Positions 1 to 8,888 are shown, counted from the first letter of the stretch. The stretch is DNA of 64,000 bases from UBA699 sp050261915 (GCA_050261915.1 JBLNDT010000057.1:69310-133309), one strand, 5' to 3'. Made by a program: numbers and translations. The notes: generated by a model from the letters alone, not told the origin.

Positions 1-121
1 CTGTTCCATTTATCCCTATTACTCCAATTTTATCTGTATCTTCAATACCAAAATTTATATTATTCAACAGAGGTTTTTCACTGTAATTTTTTGAAATATT
101 TTCAACAGTTAATATATTCAT
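1..121 (-). CDS. ABC-F type ATPase, N-terminal fragment (cut by window edge)
   Basis: Only the first 40 codons are present; the gene runs off the left edge. The protein opens with MNILTVENISKNYSEKPLLN and continues to GVIGINGT, the start of a Walker A loop (GxNGxGK), as in the first ATPase domain of ABC-F proteins (Uup/EttA/VmlR types, ribosome-associated, with no membrane domain). An AAAGGA ribosome binding site lies 6-8 bases before the ATG. A transporter ATPase cannot be excluded without the second ATPase domain, but the very short N-terminus and the phrase DKIGVIGINGTG favour ABC-F. The gene is co-directional with the purine permease, whose terminator lies between them. Confidence 0.65.
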   Translation of the reverse strand, partial: MNILTVENISKNYSEKPLLNNINFGIEDTDKIGVIGINGT

Positions 122-191
122 GATTTCTATCCTTTCGTTTTGAATTCTCTAGCAATTATACCATAAATCCAATTCTTTGAATCATATAAAT

Positions 192-213
192 AAAAAACCC
201 GCTTAAAAGCGGG
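192..213 (-). terminator. Rho-independent terminator of the purine permease gene
   Basis: On the minus strand a stem CCCGCTTTTAAGCGGG is followed by TTTTTTA. It starts 9 bases beyond the permease stop codon. Confidence 0.85.
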
Positions 214-221
214 TAAATAAA

Positions 222-1649
222 CTATTGAAGTATAGTAAACCTTAATATAAACAATGCAGCCAATATATATACTATTGGGTGAACATCCTTTCCTCTTCCC
301 GTAGCCAGCTTTGCTATAGGATAAAAAATTATACCTGCTGCAATACCATTTGCAATACTGTAGCTGAATGGCATAATTGCTATAGTGAAAAATGCTGGAA
401 GAGCTTCTGTGAAATCATCAAAGTTTATCTTAGTAACAGAGCTCATCATAAGAACTCCAACAATAATAAGTGCAGGAGCTGTTGCTTCAGAAGGCACCAC
501 ACCTACGAGACCTGAAAAAAACAATGCAAGTATAAACAAAATTGATACAGTTAAGGAAGTCAGCCCTGTTCTTCCACCCTCAGAAACTCCTGATGTTGAT
601 TCAACGTAAGTAACCACAGTACTTGTGCCAAGCAATGCCCCTGCAGTAGTGGCCACAGCATCAGAAAGCAAAGCTTTATTCATATTTTTTACCCTTCCAT
701 CCGGTTCAATCATCCCTGCTTTTTGAGCTGTACCAACTAAAGTTCCGATTGTATCGAATAAGTCTACCAAACTGAAGGTTATAATAACCATTATTAAACT
801 AGTAAATGCTCCAACTAAGCTTGCATTACCAACTCCAAGTAATCCTTTAAAGTCTAAGGCAAAAAATGTTGGCGCAAGAGATGGTGGTGTGCTGATAAAA
901 TTAATTCCTGTCATGTGTGTTATACCAAAAGGTATTCCAACTAATGTAGTTAATAGTATACCTATTAGTATGGAACCTTTAACTTGTCGTGCCATTAATA
1001 CCGCAGTAATTACTATTCCTATAATTGTTAATAAAGCATGTGGGTTTGTGAAACTTCCAAAAGTAACTAAGGTTTCAGGATTTGCAACTATTATTCCACC
1101 GCTTTTCATGCCAATGAGGGCAATAAACAGTCCTATTCCCCCTGATATCGCCAGTTTTAAATTATGAGGCAATGCGTCTACAATTTTCTCTCTTATAGAA
1201 GTTACCGTAATTATAATAAATATTATTCCAGATACAAATACTGCTGCCAAGGCCTGCTGCCATGAATATCCCAAGGTAAGACATACACTGTAAGTGAAAA
1301 ATGCATTTAACCCCATTCCAGGTGCCTGAGCAAAAGGAAGGTTAGCATATAATGCCATTACCAAAGTTCCAACTGCAGCTGCTATGCATGTAGCTGCAAA
1401 TATAGATGCTACTACAGGATCATTAATTGCGGAAAGTCCTGCTTTAACTGCTGCATCCCCTACCAGTCCCTTAGCGTTCATGCCTGACTGCATAAGAATA
1501 CTTGGGTTTACGAAAATAATATACGCCATAGTAATAAATGTGGTGAGACCCGCTAAAATTTCTGTTTTGACATTGGTTTTGTTTTCGGACAACTTAAAAA
1601 ATGAGTCCAAAAAAGATAGACTCTTATCCGAGTTTTTTTCGTTGTACAT
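222..1649 (-). CDS. pbuG: NCS2 family guanine/hypoxanthine permease
   Basis: 475-residue polytopic membrane protein of the NCS2/AzgA-like family, which imports purine bases (guanine, hypoxanthine) by proton symport. Characteristic segments are AQAPGMGLNAFF near residues 110-121, and DLFDTIGTLVGTAQKAGM and LLGTSTVVTYVESTSGVSEG in the middle, with about 12-14 hydrophobic helices throughout. The length is normal for the family. The ATG follows AAGGAGGAAAG. The gene has its own sigma-A promoter and a guanine-class riboswitch in the leader, which supports a purine substrate and implies shut-off when guanine is plentiful. It ends in its own terminator, so it is probably monocistronic. Confidence 0.9.
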   Translation of the reverse strand: MYNEKNSDKSLSFLDSFFKLSENKTNVKTEILAGLTTFITMAYIIFVNPSILMQSGMNAKGLVGDAAVKAGLSAINDPVVASIFAATCIAAAVGTLVMALYANLPFAQAPGMGLNAFFTYSVCLTLGYSWQQALAAVFVSGIIFIIITVTSIREKIVDALPHNLKLAISGGIGLFIALIGMKSGGIIVANPETLVTFGSFTNPHALLTIIGIVITAVLMARQVKGSILIGILLTTLVGIPFGITHMTGINFISTPPSLAPTFFALDFKGLLGVGNASLVGAFTSLIMVIITFSLVDLFDTIGTLVGTAQKAGMIEPDGRVKNMNKALLSDAVATTAGALLGTSTVVTYVESTSGVSEGGRTGLTSLTVSILFILALFFSGLVGVVPSEATAPALIIVGVLMMSSVTKINFDDFTEALPAFFTIAIMPFSYSIANGIAAGIIFYPIAKLATGRGKDVHPIVYILAALFILRFTILQ

Positions 1650-1687
1650 TTTTTTCTTTCCTCCTTAGAATGAAAAGATTCCTGCTT

Positions 1688-1757
1688 CACCCATAGTCAG
1701 AAATTTGCGGTATTCTGGTAGATACTCTTGAACCTTATTATCAAGATTATACGGATG
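1688..1757 (-). promoter_or_regulatory. Purine riboswitch aptamer, guanine class
   Basis: Read on the minus strand, P1 is CATCCGTA/TATGGGTG and closes perfectly. Inside are the conserved core TATAATC, a P2 closed by TTGA/TCAA, the junction TATCTACC, a P3 of AGAA/TTCT and the closing GACTATGGG. The specificity base is C (GACTATG, not GATTATG), which in this family pairs with guanine or hypoxanthine rather than adenine. Only 38 bases separate the aptamer from the permease ATG and no intrinsic terminator is visible there, so control of ribosome access is more likely than transcription termination (inference). Confidence 0.93.
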
Positions 1758-1779
1758 TTATCAAATTTATCACTTTACA

Positions 1780-1808
1780 ATAATACCATCCGATATTTGC
1801 AAAGTCAA
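1780..1808 (-). promoter_or_regulatory. Sigma-A promoter for the purine permease
   Basis: TTGACT (1803-1808) and TATTAT (1780-1785) are separated by 17 bases on the minus strand, placing the start point just ahead of the riboswitch P1 stem. Confidence 0.75.
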
Positions 1809-1826
1809 TGAATTACCGCTTGTACA

Positions 1827-2597
1827 TTATATCCAGTTGAAATGCCTGCAAGCATATTCTATTCCCTCTTCTTCAGAACTTTTTGTTACAAAATCAGCTT
1901 TTTGTTTTAAAATTTCTTGTCCGTTTCCCATGGCTATTGATGTCCATTCCTCCCTGAACATCTTTAAATCATTCATGCCGTCTCCAAAAACCACCACATC
2001 CTCAAGTGGTGCTTTTAGATATTCCATCATTCTAATTATCCCTTGATGTTTGTCATCAGGTTCTACAAAAACACAATTTGGTTTATATCTCACAGTTGGG
2101 AGCTTTTCCAAAGATATTATATCTTTTTCTATTTCAGGACTGCAGCTTATAAATATTTTATATAACTGCTTAATATTTTTATAATCTAGTTCAGGTAAAA
2201 CTATTGTTTTCATATAAGTGTCCTTTACCTCGTTAATAAACCTTTCATTCCTGCAATATCTAACAATAGAATTCTCGCATATAACTGCCCAGCTTATTTG
2301 TTTCTCTTCAAGTTCATCCAACAATTTAATTGAATGTTTAATATTTATTGAATCCATATATATTATTTCACCATTAATAGTTAATCCATTTCCACCATCA
2401 CTAATAAGATTTTCTATACCTATCTCACTGCAGCGCTGATATGCATCGCATTGAATCCTTCCTGTAGCCACAGAAACAAAATGTCCATTTTTAACCAATG
2501 CATCTATTGTCTTTCTTGCTGATTCAGTTACTACCCCCGTGGCACCTACAGTTAAGGTCCCGTCATAATCGAAAAAGAAATATTTCTTCCCTTCCAT
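1827..2597 (-). CDS. HAD-superfamily phosphatase (Cof/C2-cap type)
   Basis: 256-residue cytoplasmic phosphatase. Motif I is FFDYDGTLT at the N-terminus, a threonine/arginine motif ATGR follows at about residue 48, and motif IV is GDGMNDLKMF near the C-terminus; the middle is the alpha/beta C2 cap of Cof-type enzymes, which hydrolyse sugar phosphates, FMN or similar small phosphate esters. The substrate cannot be read from sequence. The reading frame can be extended to a TTG at 2609, but that codon lies inside the ribosome binding site TTTGGAGG, so the ATG at 2597 is the start. It lies 23 bases downstream of the PHP phosphatase gene and is probably co-transcribed with it. Confidence 0.85.
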   Translation of the reverse strand: MEGKKYFFFDYDGTLTVGATGVVTESARKTIDALVKNGHFVSVATGRIQCDAYQRCSEIGIENLISDGGNGLTINGEIIYMDSINIKHSIKLLDELEEKQISWAVICENSIVRYCRNERFINEVKDTYMKTIVLPELDYKNIKQLYKIFISCSPEIEKDIISLEKLPTVRYKPNCVFVEPDDKHQGIIRMMEYLKAPLEDVVVFGDGMNDLKMFREEWTSIAMGNGQEILKQKADFVTKSSEEEGIEYACRHFNWI

Positions 2598-2620
2598 AAA
2601 AACCTCCAAAATTCATGTAA

Positions 2621-3391
2621 TCAACCCTTCTTAAATATGCTAAAAAGGCTCTTTTTTTGAACAACCTTATTCCCATCGCTAGGTATATATTCATTCATTA
2701 TAAGTAATTGAGAATTTCGCTCCATAATATTTGCTTCATACGAGTTTATTTTTTTAATTGTTTCCATAGAATGACTTAATCCAGTATTTCTTATACCTGT
2801 GGAATGTGCATCAGACCCTAGAAAATGATATGCACCACTTTCAATAATGTTTCTTGCAGTTTTCTCTACCCTTTTGCCGAAAGTACCGGTGATACTCCCT
2901 GAATCAAGCTGCAGGAGGCATCCTTCTGCAATGAAATTATTGATTAATTCTATATTTTCAATTATATAAAGATATCTTTCCGGATGTGCAATAACAGGCG
3001 TTACACCTAATAATCCAATTTCATAAATAATATCAAGGTATTCTTTAGAATATTTAAACATATTGAACTCTATGAGCATATAATTGGTACCGCATAATCC
3101 ATTAATTATTCCTCTTTTATAAAGCTCAATTACAGAAATGTCTGCAAAAACCTCCTGTCCTGAATAAATATCTATATCAATATTATGTCTATATGCTGCA
3201 GCCCTTAATTTCTCCAACTCTTCAATTACCCTATTATACTCAACTTCAAAATTGTTTCTGTAATAATGAGGAGTGGCTATTATGGCATTAGTTCCATTCT
3301 CTACAGCATGCTTAAGCATGTTTATTGAACATTCCATATCTTTAGCACCATCATCTATACCAGGCAATATGTGACTGTGAATATCAATCAT
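2621..3391 (-). CDS. PHP-domain tyrosine phosphatase, CpsB/YwqE family
   Basis: 256-residue metal-dependent phosphatase of the polymerase/histidinol-phosphatase (PHP) superfamily. Metal-ligand motifs are in order: DIHSHILPGIDDGA at residues 3-16, ATPHYY, AHPERY and LGSDAHST. This arrangement is that of CpsB/CapC/YwqE enzymes, which dephosphorylate bacterial tyrosine kinases controlling capsule or exopolysaccharide synthesis. No tyrosine kinase or polysaccharide gene is adjacent, so the partner here is unknown. An in-frame GTG at 3415 exists, but the ATG at 3391 has AAAGGAG at good spacing and starts at the conserved MIDIHSH. First gene of a two-gene operon with the HAD phosphatase. Confidence 0.88.
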   Translation of the reverse strand: MIDIHSHILPGIDDGAKDMECSINMLKHAVENGTNAIIATPHYYRNNFEVEYNRVIEELEKLRAAAYRHNIDIDIYSGQEVFADISVIELYKRGIINGLCGTNYMLIEFNMFKYSKEYLDIIYEIGLLGVTPVIAHPERYLYIIENIELINNFIAEGCLLQLDSGSITGTFGKRVEKTARNIIESGAYHFLGSDAHSTGIRNTGLSHSMETIKKINSYEANIMERNSQLLIMNEYIPSDGNKVVQKKSLFSIFKKG

Positions 3392-3554
3392 AATATTTTT
3401 CTCCTTTGGTTTCACAATAAGTTTTACCTAAATTTGTATTTCAATAAATTTTACCACTATCTTAATTCTTGGTAAAGGTGTAAAAATTGAATAAAAAAGT
3501 TATGGTTCTCACATAATATATTCAACCTAATCTAGTTTGCCCAGGAGTTTTATT

Positions 3555-3977
3555 ATGAAAAAATTTTTCAAATTGATATTTATAACATTTGTAATGGGTA
3601 TTATGTATGTTTTTACGGAAATACTCTATCGTGGTGGAACCTACTGGCAAATGGCTTTAGTGGGTGGTGTTGCCGGAACTCTTACAGGATTAACAAATAA
3701 CAGTTTAACATGCAACCGGTCACTAATATTTCAAGGCCTAACCGGTATGATGATATGCACAACATGCGAATTTACAGCAGGATGTTATTTTAATATCTAC
3801 AGAAATTATGGTCTTTGGGATTATAGCATGCTGCCCTTTAACTTGCTTGGTCAAATAAGTCTTTACTACAGTTTCGCATGGTTCATATTAACCTTCCCCG
3901 TTATATTTTTATATAATTTAATAAATCGAAAAATGTTCAGCAATGGCAATTCAAACAATGATTCTTCTAATGTATAA
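3555..3977 (+). CDS. Small membrane protein, putative ABC transporter permease family (CmpB-like)
   Basis: 140 residues with four probable membrane segments. The C-terminal half has LWDYSMLPFNLLGQISLYYS followed by a hydrophobic W-containing helix; this W-D-Y-S, P-F-N-L-x-G pattern is typical of the clostridial family annotated as putative ABC-transporter type IV / CmpB (Pfam ABC_trans_CmpB). No ATPase or binding protein is adjacent, so a transport role is not supported by context. The ATG at 3555 has AGGAG 8 bases upstream; the longer TTG frame at 3537 begins ahead of that ribosome binding site. It is followed after 65 bases by the DUF1232 gene and may be co-transcribed with it. Confidence 0.6.
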   Translation: MKKFFKLIFITFVMGIMYVFTEILYRGGTYWQMALVGGVAGTLTGLTNNSLTCNRSLIFQGLTGMMICTTCEFTAGCYFNIYRNYGLWDYSMLPFNLLGQISLYYSFAWFILTFPVIFLYNLINRKMFSNGNSNNDSSNV

Positions 3978-4042
3978 TCAATTTCTTGATAAAATTGAGA
4001 AGATTATGTAAAATAATATTAATAATTGGGGGTGTATTTATT

Positions 4043-4432
4043 ATGAAAATCAACTTTAACAAGATTAGGGCAAAACACTATAAATGTGCCTGTTCATGCT
4101 GTAAGGACAAGGAAAAAGCAAAGGAAATGCTTGATTTGGCTGTAGCAAAGGCAAAAAATGCATGCCCTTTAAGAGAAGTTCAAGATAAACTGCAATTGCT
4201 TTTCTCAGTTACCATTGATTGGATAAAAGGGAATTATGAAAAATTACCTCTCGGTTCCATGATAGCAATTTTTATAGCTATAATTTATTTTGTATCTCCA
4301 ATAGATATTATTCCAGATTTCCTTCCAGCTGGTCTTATAGATGATGCATTTATAATAAGCCTGGTTACAAAACAGATAGCCAGCGACCTTGAAAGATATA
4401 AGACTTGGAAAAATAGTGTATCAAATGTATAA
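4043..4432 (+). CDS. DUF1232 (YkvA-like) protein with cysteine-rich N-terminus
   Basis: 129 residues. The C-terminal half contains the DUF1232 signature YFVSPIDIIPDFLPAGLIDDA, a conserved hydrophobic hairpin found in YkvA-like proteins of unknown function that probably sits at the membrane. The N-terminal 40 residues are unusual: CACSCC is followed by a lysine-rich helix and another cysteine (NACPL), giving five cysteines that could bind a metal (inference). The start is the ATG at 4043 behind GGGGGTG; upstream in-frame codons have no ribosome binding site. It ends in a terminator shared with the convergent diguanylate cyclase gene. Confidence 0.75.
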   Translation: MKINFNKIRAKHYKCACSCCKDKEKAKEMLDLAVAKAKNACPLREVQDKLQLLFSVTIDWIKGNYEKLPLGSMIAIFIAIIYFVSPIDIIPDFLPAGLIDDAFIISLVTKQIASDLERYKTWKNSVSNV

Positions 4433-4434
4433 TA

Positions 4435-4465
4435 AAATCTCCCGAAAAATTCGGGAGATTTTTTA
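4435..4465. terminator. Bidirectional terminator between DUF1232 and diguanylate cyclase genes
   Basis: AAATCTCCCGA/TCGGGAGATTT stem with an AAAAT loop, followed by TTTT on both strands, lies between convergent stop codons. Confidence 0.9.
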
Positions 4466-5359
4466 TACAACTTTATTCCTACCTGTTTGTTTTGCTGCAT
4501 ATAAATTTTCATCCGCCTTTTCTATAAGCATTTCAAATTTATATTCTTTATTATTGTTTAAAATATCAATATCTATATTACTTACACCAAAGCTTGCTGT
4601 TATTTTAATCGTTATTCCCTTATATTCTATTTTCATTTCTTCAACTTTTTTTCTAATTCTTTCAGCTTCAATTAATGCCTTTTCTCTCCCTGTTCCAGAT
4701 AAACACATTAAAAACTCCTCTCCACCAAGCCTTGCCACCCAGTCTCCGGCTTTACTAAGGCTTGTCTCAAGAAGACTTGCAAATTCTTTTAAAACCTCAT
4801 CTACCGCTATATGACCATATTCATCATTTACTCTTTTAAAAAAATCAATATCTGCCATAATTACTGATAAGGATTCTCCAGATTCAAGGAGTTTCAGCAT
4901 ATCCACAGGGAGCCTTTCATTCACATATCTTCTATTAAAAATACCTGTAAGGGGATCCTTTGAAACCAAATTATTAAGATTATTTATAATATTAAATGCT
5001 GTTGAGCTTTCTGCAATAACACCTTCCGAAAACATTATGCTGTCTGTAACATCTTTTAAAAGTTCAACTACTACAGTACTCTCATTCTGCTTTAAAGGCA
5101 CAGAAGTCACCATAAGAAGTCTGTCTCCCTTTTTTTCAAGTTTGATTAAACTTTTATTCTCTTCAATTACCCTTATTGAAATACAGTTGTCACATACAGT
5201 TTCTTTGTCCCAAAAAGCAAAGCATATATGTTCTGATATCTTTAATTCTTCTCCGTCTAAATTAAACACCTTCTTATTTACAGGGTCTACTATTCTAAAA
5301 TTATCATAAAGTTGATCAAATATCATTAGCTTTTCAGTAAGGTGTTTAATATTATTCAT
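4463..5359 (-). CDS. Diguanylate cyclase with cysteine-containing N-terminal sensor domain
   Basis: 298 residues, no membrane segment. A PAS-like domain (about residues 10-110) carries C46, C56 and C59 in a C-x9-C-x2-C pattern (HICFAFW and VCDNC), possibly a metal, Fe-S or redox site (inference). The GGDEF domain (about 130-298) has the metal-binding MADIDFF, the active-site GGEEF at 212-216 and a normal C-terminus, so it should make c-di-GMP from two GTP. The inhibitory RxxD five residues before GGEEF is missing (KAGD), so product feedback through that site is unlikely. The ATG follows GGGGGAAG. The gene lies 16 bases downstream of the histidine phosphatase gene, apparently in one operon. 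Confidence 0.88.
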   Translation of the reverse strand: MNNIKHLTEKLMIFDQLYDNFRIVDPVNKKVFNLDGEELKISEHICFAFWDKETVCDNCISIRVIEENKSLIKLEKKGDRLLMVTSVPLKQNESTVVVELLKDVTDSIMFSEGVIAESSTAFNIINNLNNLVSKDPLTGIFNRRYVNERLPVDMLKLLESGESLSVIMADIDFFKRVNDEYGHIAVDEVLKEFASLLETSLSKAGDWVARLGGEEFLMCLSGTGREKALIEAERIRKKVEEMKIEYKGITIKITASFGVSNIDIDILNNNKEYKFEMLIEKADENLYAAKQTGRNKVV

Positions 5360-5375
5360 CCACTTCCCCCTAATC

Positions 5376-5990
5376 TTAAATATTTAAGTGACTTGTGTCT
5401 GCTTCAAGAATTGTTTTCATATTATTATTGTCAACCTCCAATATTGTCAGGCTCGTAGCATATATATAAGGGGGATTCCAAAACTCCTCCACTTTATAGG
5501 CTTTAATTATAGATAAAATTGACTTGATTACGCAGGTGTGTGTAACAAGTAGAATATTTTCATTAACATCCTTATTTTTTTCTATAAGTTTTTTCAATCC
5601 ATCATCTACTCTTGCAATCAGTTCCGAAAAACTTTCTCCTTTTAATGGTTTAAAAAGCTCAGGTTTCTTCCAAAAATTATAATGTTCTACCGGATACTTT
5701 TCTTTAACCTCACTATCATACATGCCTTCCCATTCTCCGAAATTCATTTCTTTGAACGAATCAACTATTACTATTTCTTTTTCCTTATCTCCTTTCACAT
5801 ACTGTGCAGTATTTAATGCACGCCCTAATGGACTGCTTATAATTGAATCAAATTGTATATGCTGAATCCTCGAGGCAAGCCTTTTGGCATCAGCAATTCC
5901 CTTTTCACTTAATTCTGAATCCCTCCAGCCTTGCATTCTATGTTCAGTATTCCACACAGTTTGCCCATGCCTTGCAATATAAATTCTCAT
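5376..5990 (-). CDS. Histidine phosphatase family protein (phosphoglycerate mutase-like)
   Basis: 204-residue cytoplasmic enzyme of the histidine phosphatase branch. The catalytic RHG is at residues 7-9 (IARHGQT), followed by the conserved arginine in the WRDSELSEKG region, SPLGRALNTA, the proton-donor region FKEMNFGEWEG, and the second histidine in LLVTHTCVIKSI. These features fit a cofactor-dependent phosphatase such as alpha-ribazole phosphatase or a broad-specificity phosphatase; no cobalamin genes are adjacent, so the substrate is undefined. The start is the ATG at 5990 behind TTTGGAGG; the TTG at 6002 is part of that site. Co-transcribed with the diguanylate cyclase. Confidence 0.85.
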   Translation of the reverse strand: MRIYIARHGQTVWNTEHRMQGWRDSELSEKGIADAKRLASRIQHIQFDSIISSPLGRALNTAQYVKGDKEKEIVIVDSFKEMNFGEWEGMYDSEVKEKYPVEHYNFWKKPELFKPLKGESFSELIARVDDGLKKLIEKNKDVNENILLVTHTCVIKSILSIIKAYKVEEFWNPPYIYATSLTILEVDNNNMKTILEADTSHLNI

Positions 5991-6132
5991 TTTTTCCTCC
6001 AAAAATAAATAACTTCTAATATTATACCTTATATTGCCACAAAAGTTTATATAATTTCAGAATTTTATTTTTATTTACAATATATTTAAATAATTTTATA
6101 ATTATATTAAATTATATTTTGGGGGAGGAAAA

Positions 6133-8868
6133 ATGAAGCTTTCAAGAAAAATCATCTCATTAATATTATTTGCCTTCGTACTTTCTGTGTTGTTGATGAC
6201 AGCAATATCTAAAACCTTCCTTATAAATCATTTTGTTAAATTGGAAGTAAATAATGCCCATTCTGGGGTTTCTAGAATTGTTAAATATATTGAAAGCGAC
6301 ATATCAGAAATGGATGCACTTGCCACTGCATATGGCCAATGGAACGATACATATAATTTTGTAAAAAGTTACAATTCAAAATACTTAAATGATAATTTTA
6401 GCAATATAAATTCCTTTAATAAATTAAATACTAATTTTATTATCATTTCAGATTTGAATGGAAAAATCTTATTTAAGAAAACCTCTAACTGTACTAATGA
6501 ACAGCAATTATCCGATTATGACATCTCTGCTTTGACTATGAGACTATCCGCTATAAAAAAGTATAATAATAAAAACTCAATTAGCGGAATTTATATGACC
6601 TATACGGGTCCTCTTATGCTAGTTTGCCAGCCAATTTCAGACAGTAATGATTCAACCCCGGAAAATGGAATGTTCATTCTTGCTAAGTACCTTGATAAAA
6701 GTGAAGTTGATTTAATTAGTTCAGTTATTGGAATGAATTTTACAATACATAATTATGTTGCAGCAGATTACAAAAATACGGTTGCCGATAGCAGTGAATC
6801 TGTATACATAGATAATAGGAATCCTGACACAATTTCAGGGTATGGCATAGTAAATGATATTTTTGATTCTCCAGCCCTTTCTGTGGAGTTAAGCCTTCCA
6901 AAGGACATACTAATTCAAGCGGACAGCAACATGCACTTTCTTATTATTATTATGGCTGCAATATTTATCTTATTTGTTTTAATTGTTTTAAAATTTGTTG
7001 ATATCATAGTATTAAAAAGGATATCCAAAATAAAGAATACAATTAATGTAATGAACTATACCAATGACCTTTCCTTAAGGTTAGAGGACAATAATAATGA
7101 TGAAATATCTGAACTAAGTCATAAATTTAATAAAATGATAGATCAAATACAATCATCTAATGAAAATTTATTAAAAAGTGAAAGAAAATATTATTCACTT
7201 TTCTCAAATATGATGTCCTGCTTTATGTATGGAAAAGTTATTTTAAATGAAGCTGACCAATTCAGCGATTTTATAATATTAGAAGTAAATAATTCCTGGG
7301 CTTATATTTTTGACATGACTAAGGATGATTTAATAAATAAACCTGGTATGCAAATTCTTCCAAATGAGCTCAAAAGCCACCCAAAGTTAGCTGAGATGAT
7401 AACTGATGTAGCATTAAATGGAAATACTTCCATTGCAGATGTTTTCTATTTTGAAAGATATGGTACATGGTTTCATTTAACCATGTACAGTACAGAGAAA
7501 TATCATTTTGTTATGATGCTTACAGATATAACTGATAAGCAAAATGCTGAAAAAAAGATAATGAATATAGCTTATGTAGATGAACTTACGGATCTTCCTA
7601 ACAGGAAAAAGCTCCTGGAGGAAATTCAGAGGGTCCTTGAAGAAAGCTCTGAGAAATCTGAAAAATTTGCTTTGCTGTTCATTGACCTAGATAACTTTAA
7701 GGGAATAAATGACAGTCTTGGCCATGAGGTTGGAGATTTTGTACTCGAAAAAACTGCATTAAGATTGAAACAGCTTGTTGATGATAGTATTACAGTTGGC
7801 AGACTTGGTGGCGATGAGTTTATAATTATTTTAAGACATATAAACCATATAAGTCAGGCAGAAGCTTTGGCTAACAAATTATACAGCCTTATAAAACCTG
7901 TTATCAACTATAAGGGCAGCGAACTTTATATAGGGGCAAGTATAGGAATAAGCATCTATCCTGAAGATGGTCTTACTCTGTCCCAGCTCCTTAGAAATGC
8001 AGATACTGCCATGTATGCTGCAAAAAGAAACGGGGGGTACTGTTACGAACTGTATTCAAGGGGAATGAACGATTACGCCCTTACCGAATTAATAATGGAG
8101 GGTAACTTGAGAAAAGCCCTTCAAAATAATGAGATAATAGTATATTATCAACCAATAGTAGACCTTAAAACCATGAAAACAATAGGAGCTGAGGCTTTAA
8201 CAAGATGGAAACAAAATGATATACTTGTACCTCCAAGTCAATTCATACCTCTGGCAAAAAACATTGGAGTAATAGTTGATATAGATAATTGGGTTCTAAG
8301 AACAGCTTGTGTCCAGTGCAAAGCTTGGCAGAATAATATAATATCCGGTGAATTTCATATTTCAGTAAACACCTCCTATAAACAAATAAAGGAACCTAAC
8401 TTTATAAAAACTGTGGTTATGGCTTATGAAGACGCAGGACTGGACTCAAAATACTTGAAACTTGAGATAACAGAGGATGAAGCCATGGAGGATGTGGAGC
8501 TTATAATAGATGTTCTCAAAAAGCTCAATGCAAGGGGTGTAAGCGCTGACTTGGATGACTTTGGAACTGGCTACTCTTCTCTGAGCTATGTTAACAGACT
8601 TCCAATTAACATTTTAAAAATTGATAGATCCCTGATCAATTCAATAGATAAAAATCCTCGTTCAGTGGAAATTGTCCGAACTATTATGGTAATGTGCCAC
8701 AGCCTTGGAATTAGAGTTTTGGCAGAAGGAGTAGAAAGAGAATCTCAGTTGGAATTATTAAGACAATTTGATTGTGATTTGATTCAAGGTTTTATTATAT
8801 CAAAACCTGTTCCTGCAGAAATCTTTGAAAAAGAATTTATAACAAAAACAATGGGTTGGAACATTTAG
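6133..8868 (+). CDS. Membrane c-di-GMP enzyme: CHASE4-HAMP-PAS-GGDEF-EAL
   Basis: 911 residues. A membrane helix (about 9-29) and a second at about 265-287 flank an extracytoplasmic CHASE4 domain with its signature AYGQWNDTYNFV. A HAMP linker (about 290-345), a PAS domain (about 355-470), a GGDEF domain and an EAL domain (about 650-900) follow. The cyclase site is intact (RLGGDEF) without an RxxD inhibitory site; the phosphodiesterase has the EAL glutamate (GAEALTRW), LEITED and DLDDFGTGYSSL, so both activities look possible. It probably adjusts c-di-GMP in response to an external signal. GGGGGAGG precedes the ATG. The stop codon lies inside the loop of its terminator. Confidence 0.93.
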   Translation: MKLSRKIISLILFAFVLSVLLMTAISKTFLINHFVKLEVNNAHSGVSRIVKYIESDISEMDALATAYGQWNDTYNFVKSYNSKYLNDNFSNINSFNKLNTNFIIISDLNGKILFKKTSNCTNEQQLSDYDISALTMRLSAIKKYNNKNSISGIYMTYTGPLMLVCQPISDSNDSTPENGMFILAKYLDKSEVDLISSVIGMNFTIHNYVAADYKNTVADSSESVYIDNRNPDTISGYGIVNDIFDSPALSVELSLPKDILIQADSNMHFLIIIMAAIFILFVLIVLKFVDIIVLKRISKIKNTINVMNYTNDLSLRLEDNNNDEISELSHKFNKMIDQIQSSNENLLKSERKYYSLFSNMMSCFMYGKVILNEADQFSDFIILEVNNSWAYIFDMTKDDLINKPGMQILPNELKSHPKLAEMITDVALNGNTSIADVFYFERYGTWFHLTMYSTEKYHFVMMLTDITDKQNAEKKIMNIAYVDELTDLPNRKKLLEEIQRVLEESSEKSEKFALLFIDLDNFKGINDSLGHEVGDFVLEKTALRLKQLVDDSITVGRLGGDEFIIILRHINHISQAEALANKLYSLIKPVINYKGSELYIGASIGISIYPEDGLTLSQLLRNADTAMYAAKRNGGYCYELYSRGMNDYALTELIMEGNLRKALQNNEIIVYYQPIVDLKTMKTIGAEALTRWKQNDILVPPSQFIPLAKNIGVIVDIDNWVLRTACVQCKAWQNNIISGEFHISVNTSYKQIKEPNFIKTVVMAYEDAGLDSKYLKLEITEDEAMEDVELIIDVLKKLNARGVSADLDDFGTGYSSLSYVNRLPINILKIDRSLINSIDKNPRSVEIVRTIMVMCHSLGIRVLAEGVERESQLELLRQFDCDLIQGFIISKPVPAEIFEKEFITKTMGWNI

Positions 8869-8888
8869 TCCAACCCTTTATATTTTTC
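8853..8888. terminator. Terminator overlapping two convergent stop codons
   Basis: Stem GGGTTGGA (8853-8860) / TCCAACCC (8869-8876) with an 8-base loop that holds the TAG of the CHASE4 gene and the TAA of the DUF5317 gene (overlapping at 8865-8868). TTTATATTTTT follows on the plus strand and a shorter T-rich run on the minus strand. Confidence 0.85.

Noticed and set aside
3537..3554. N-terminal extensions beginning at TTG in TTGGAGG contexts (also 2609, 6002, 18671, 24368, 34362, 59475)
   Set aside because: In these cases the upstream TTG is part of or lies ahead of the ribosome binding site of the next in-frame ATG, which was taken as the start.
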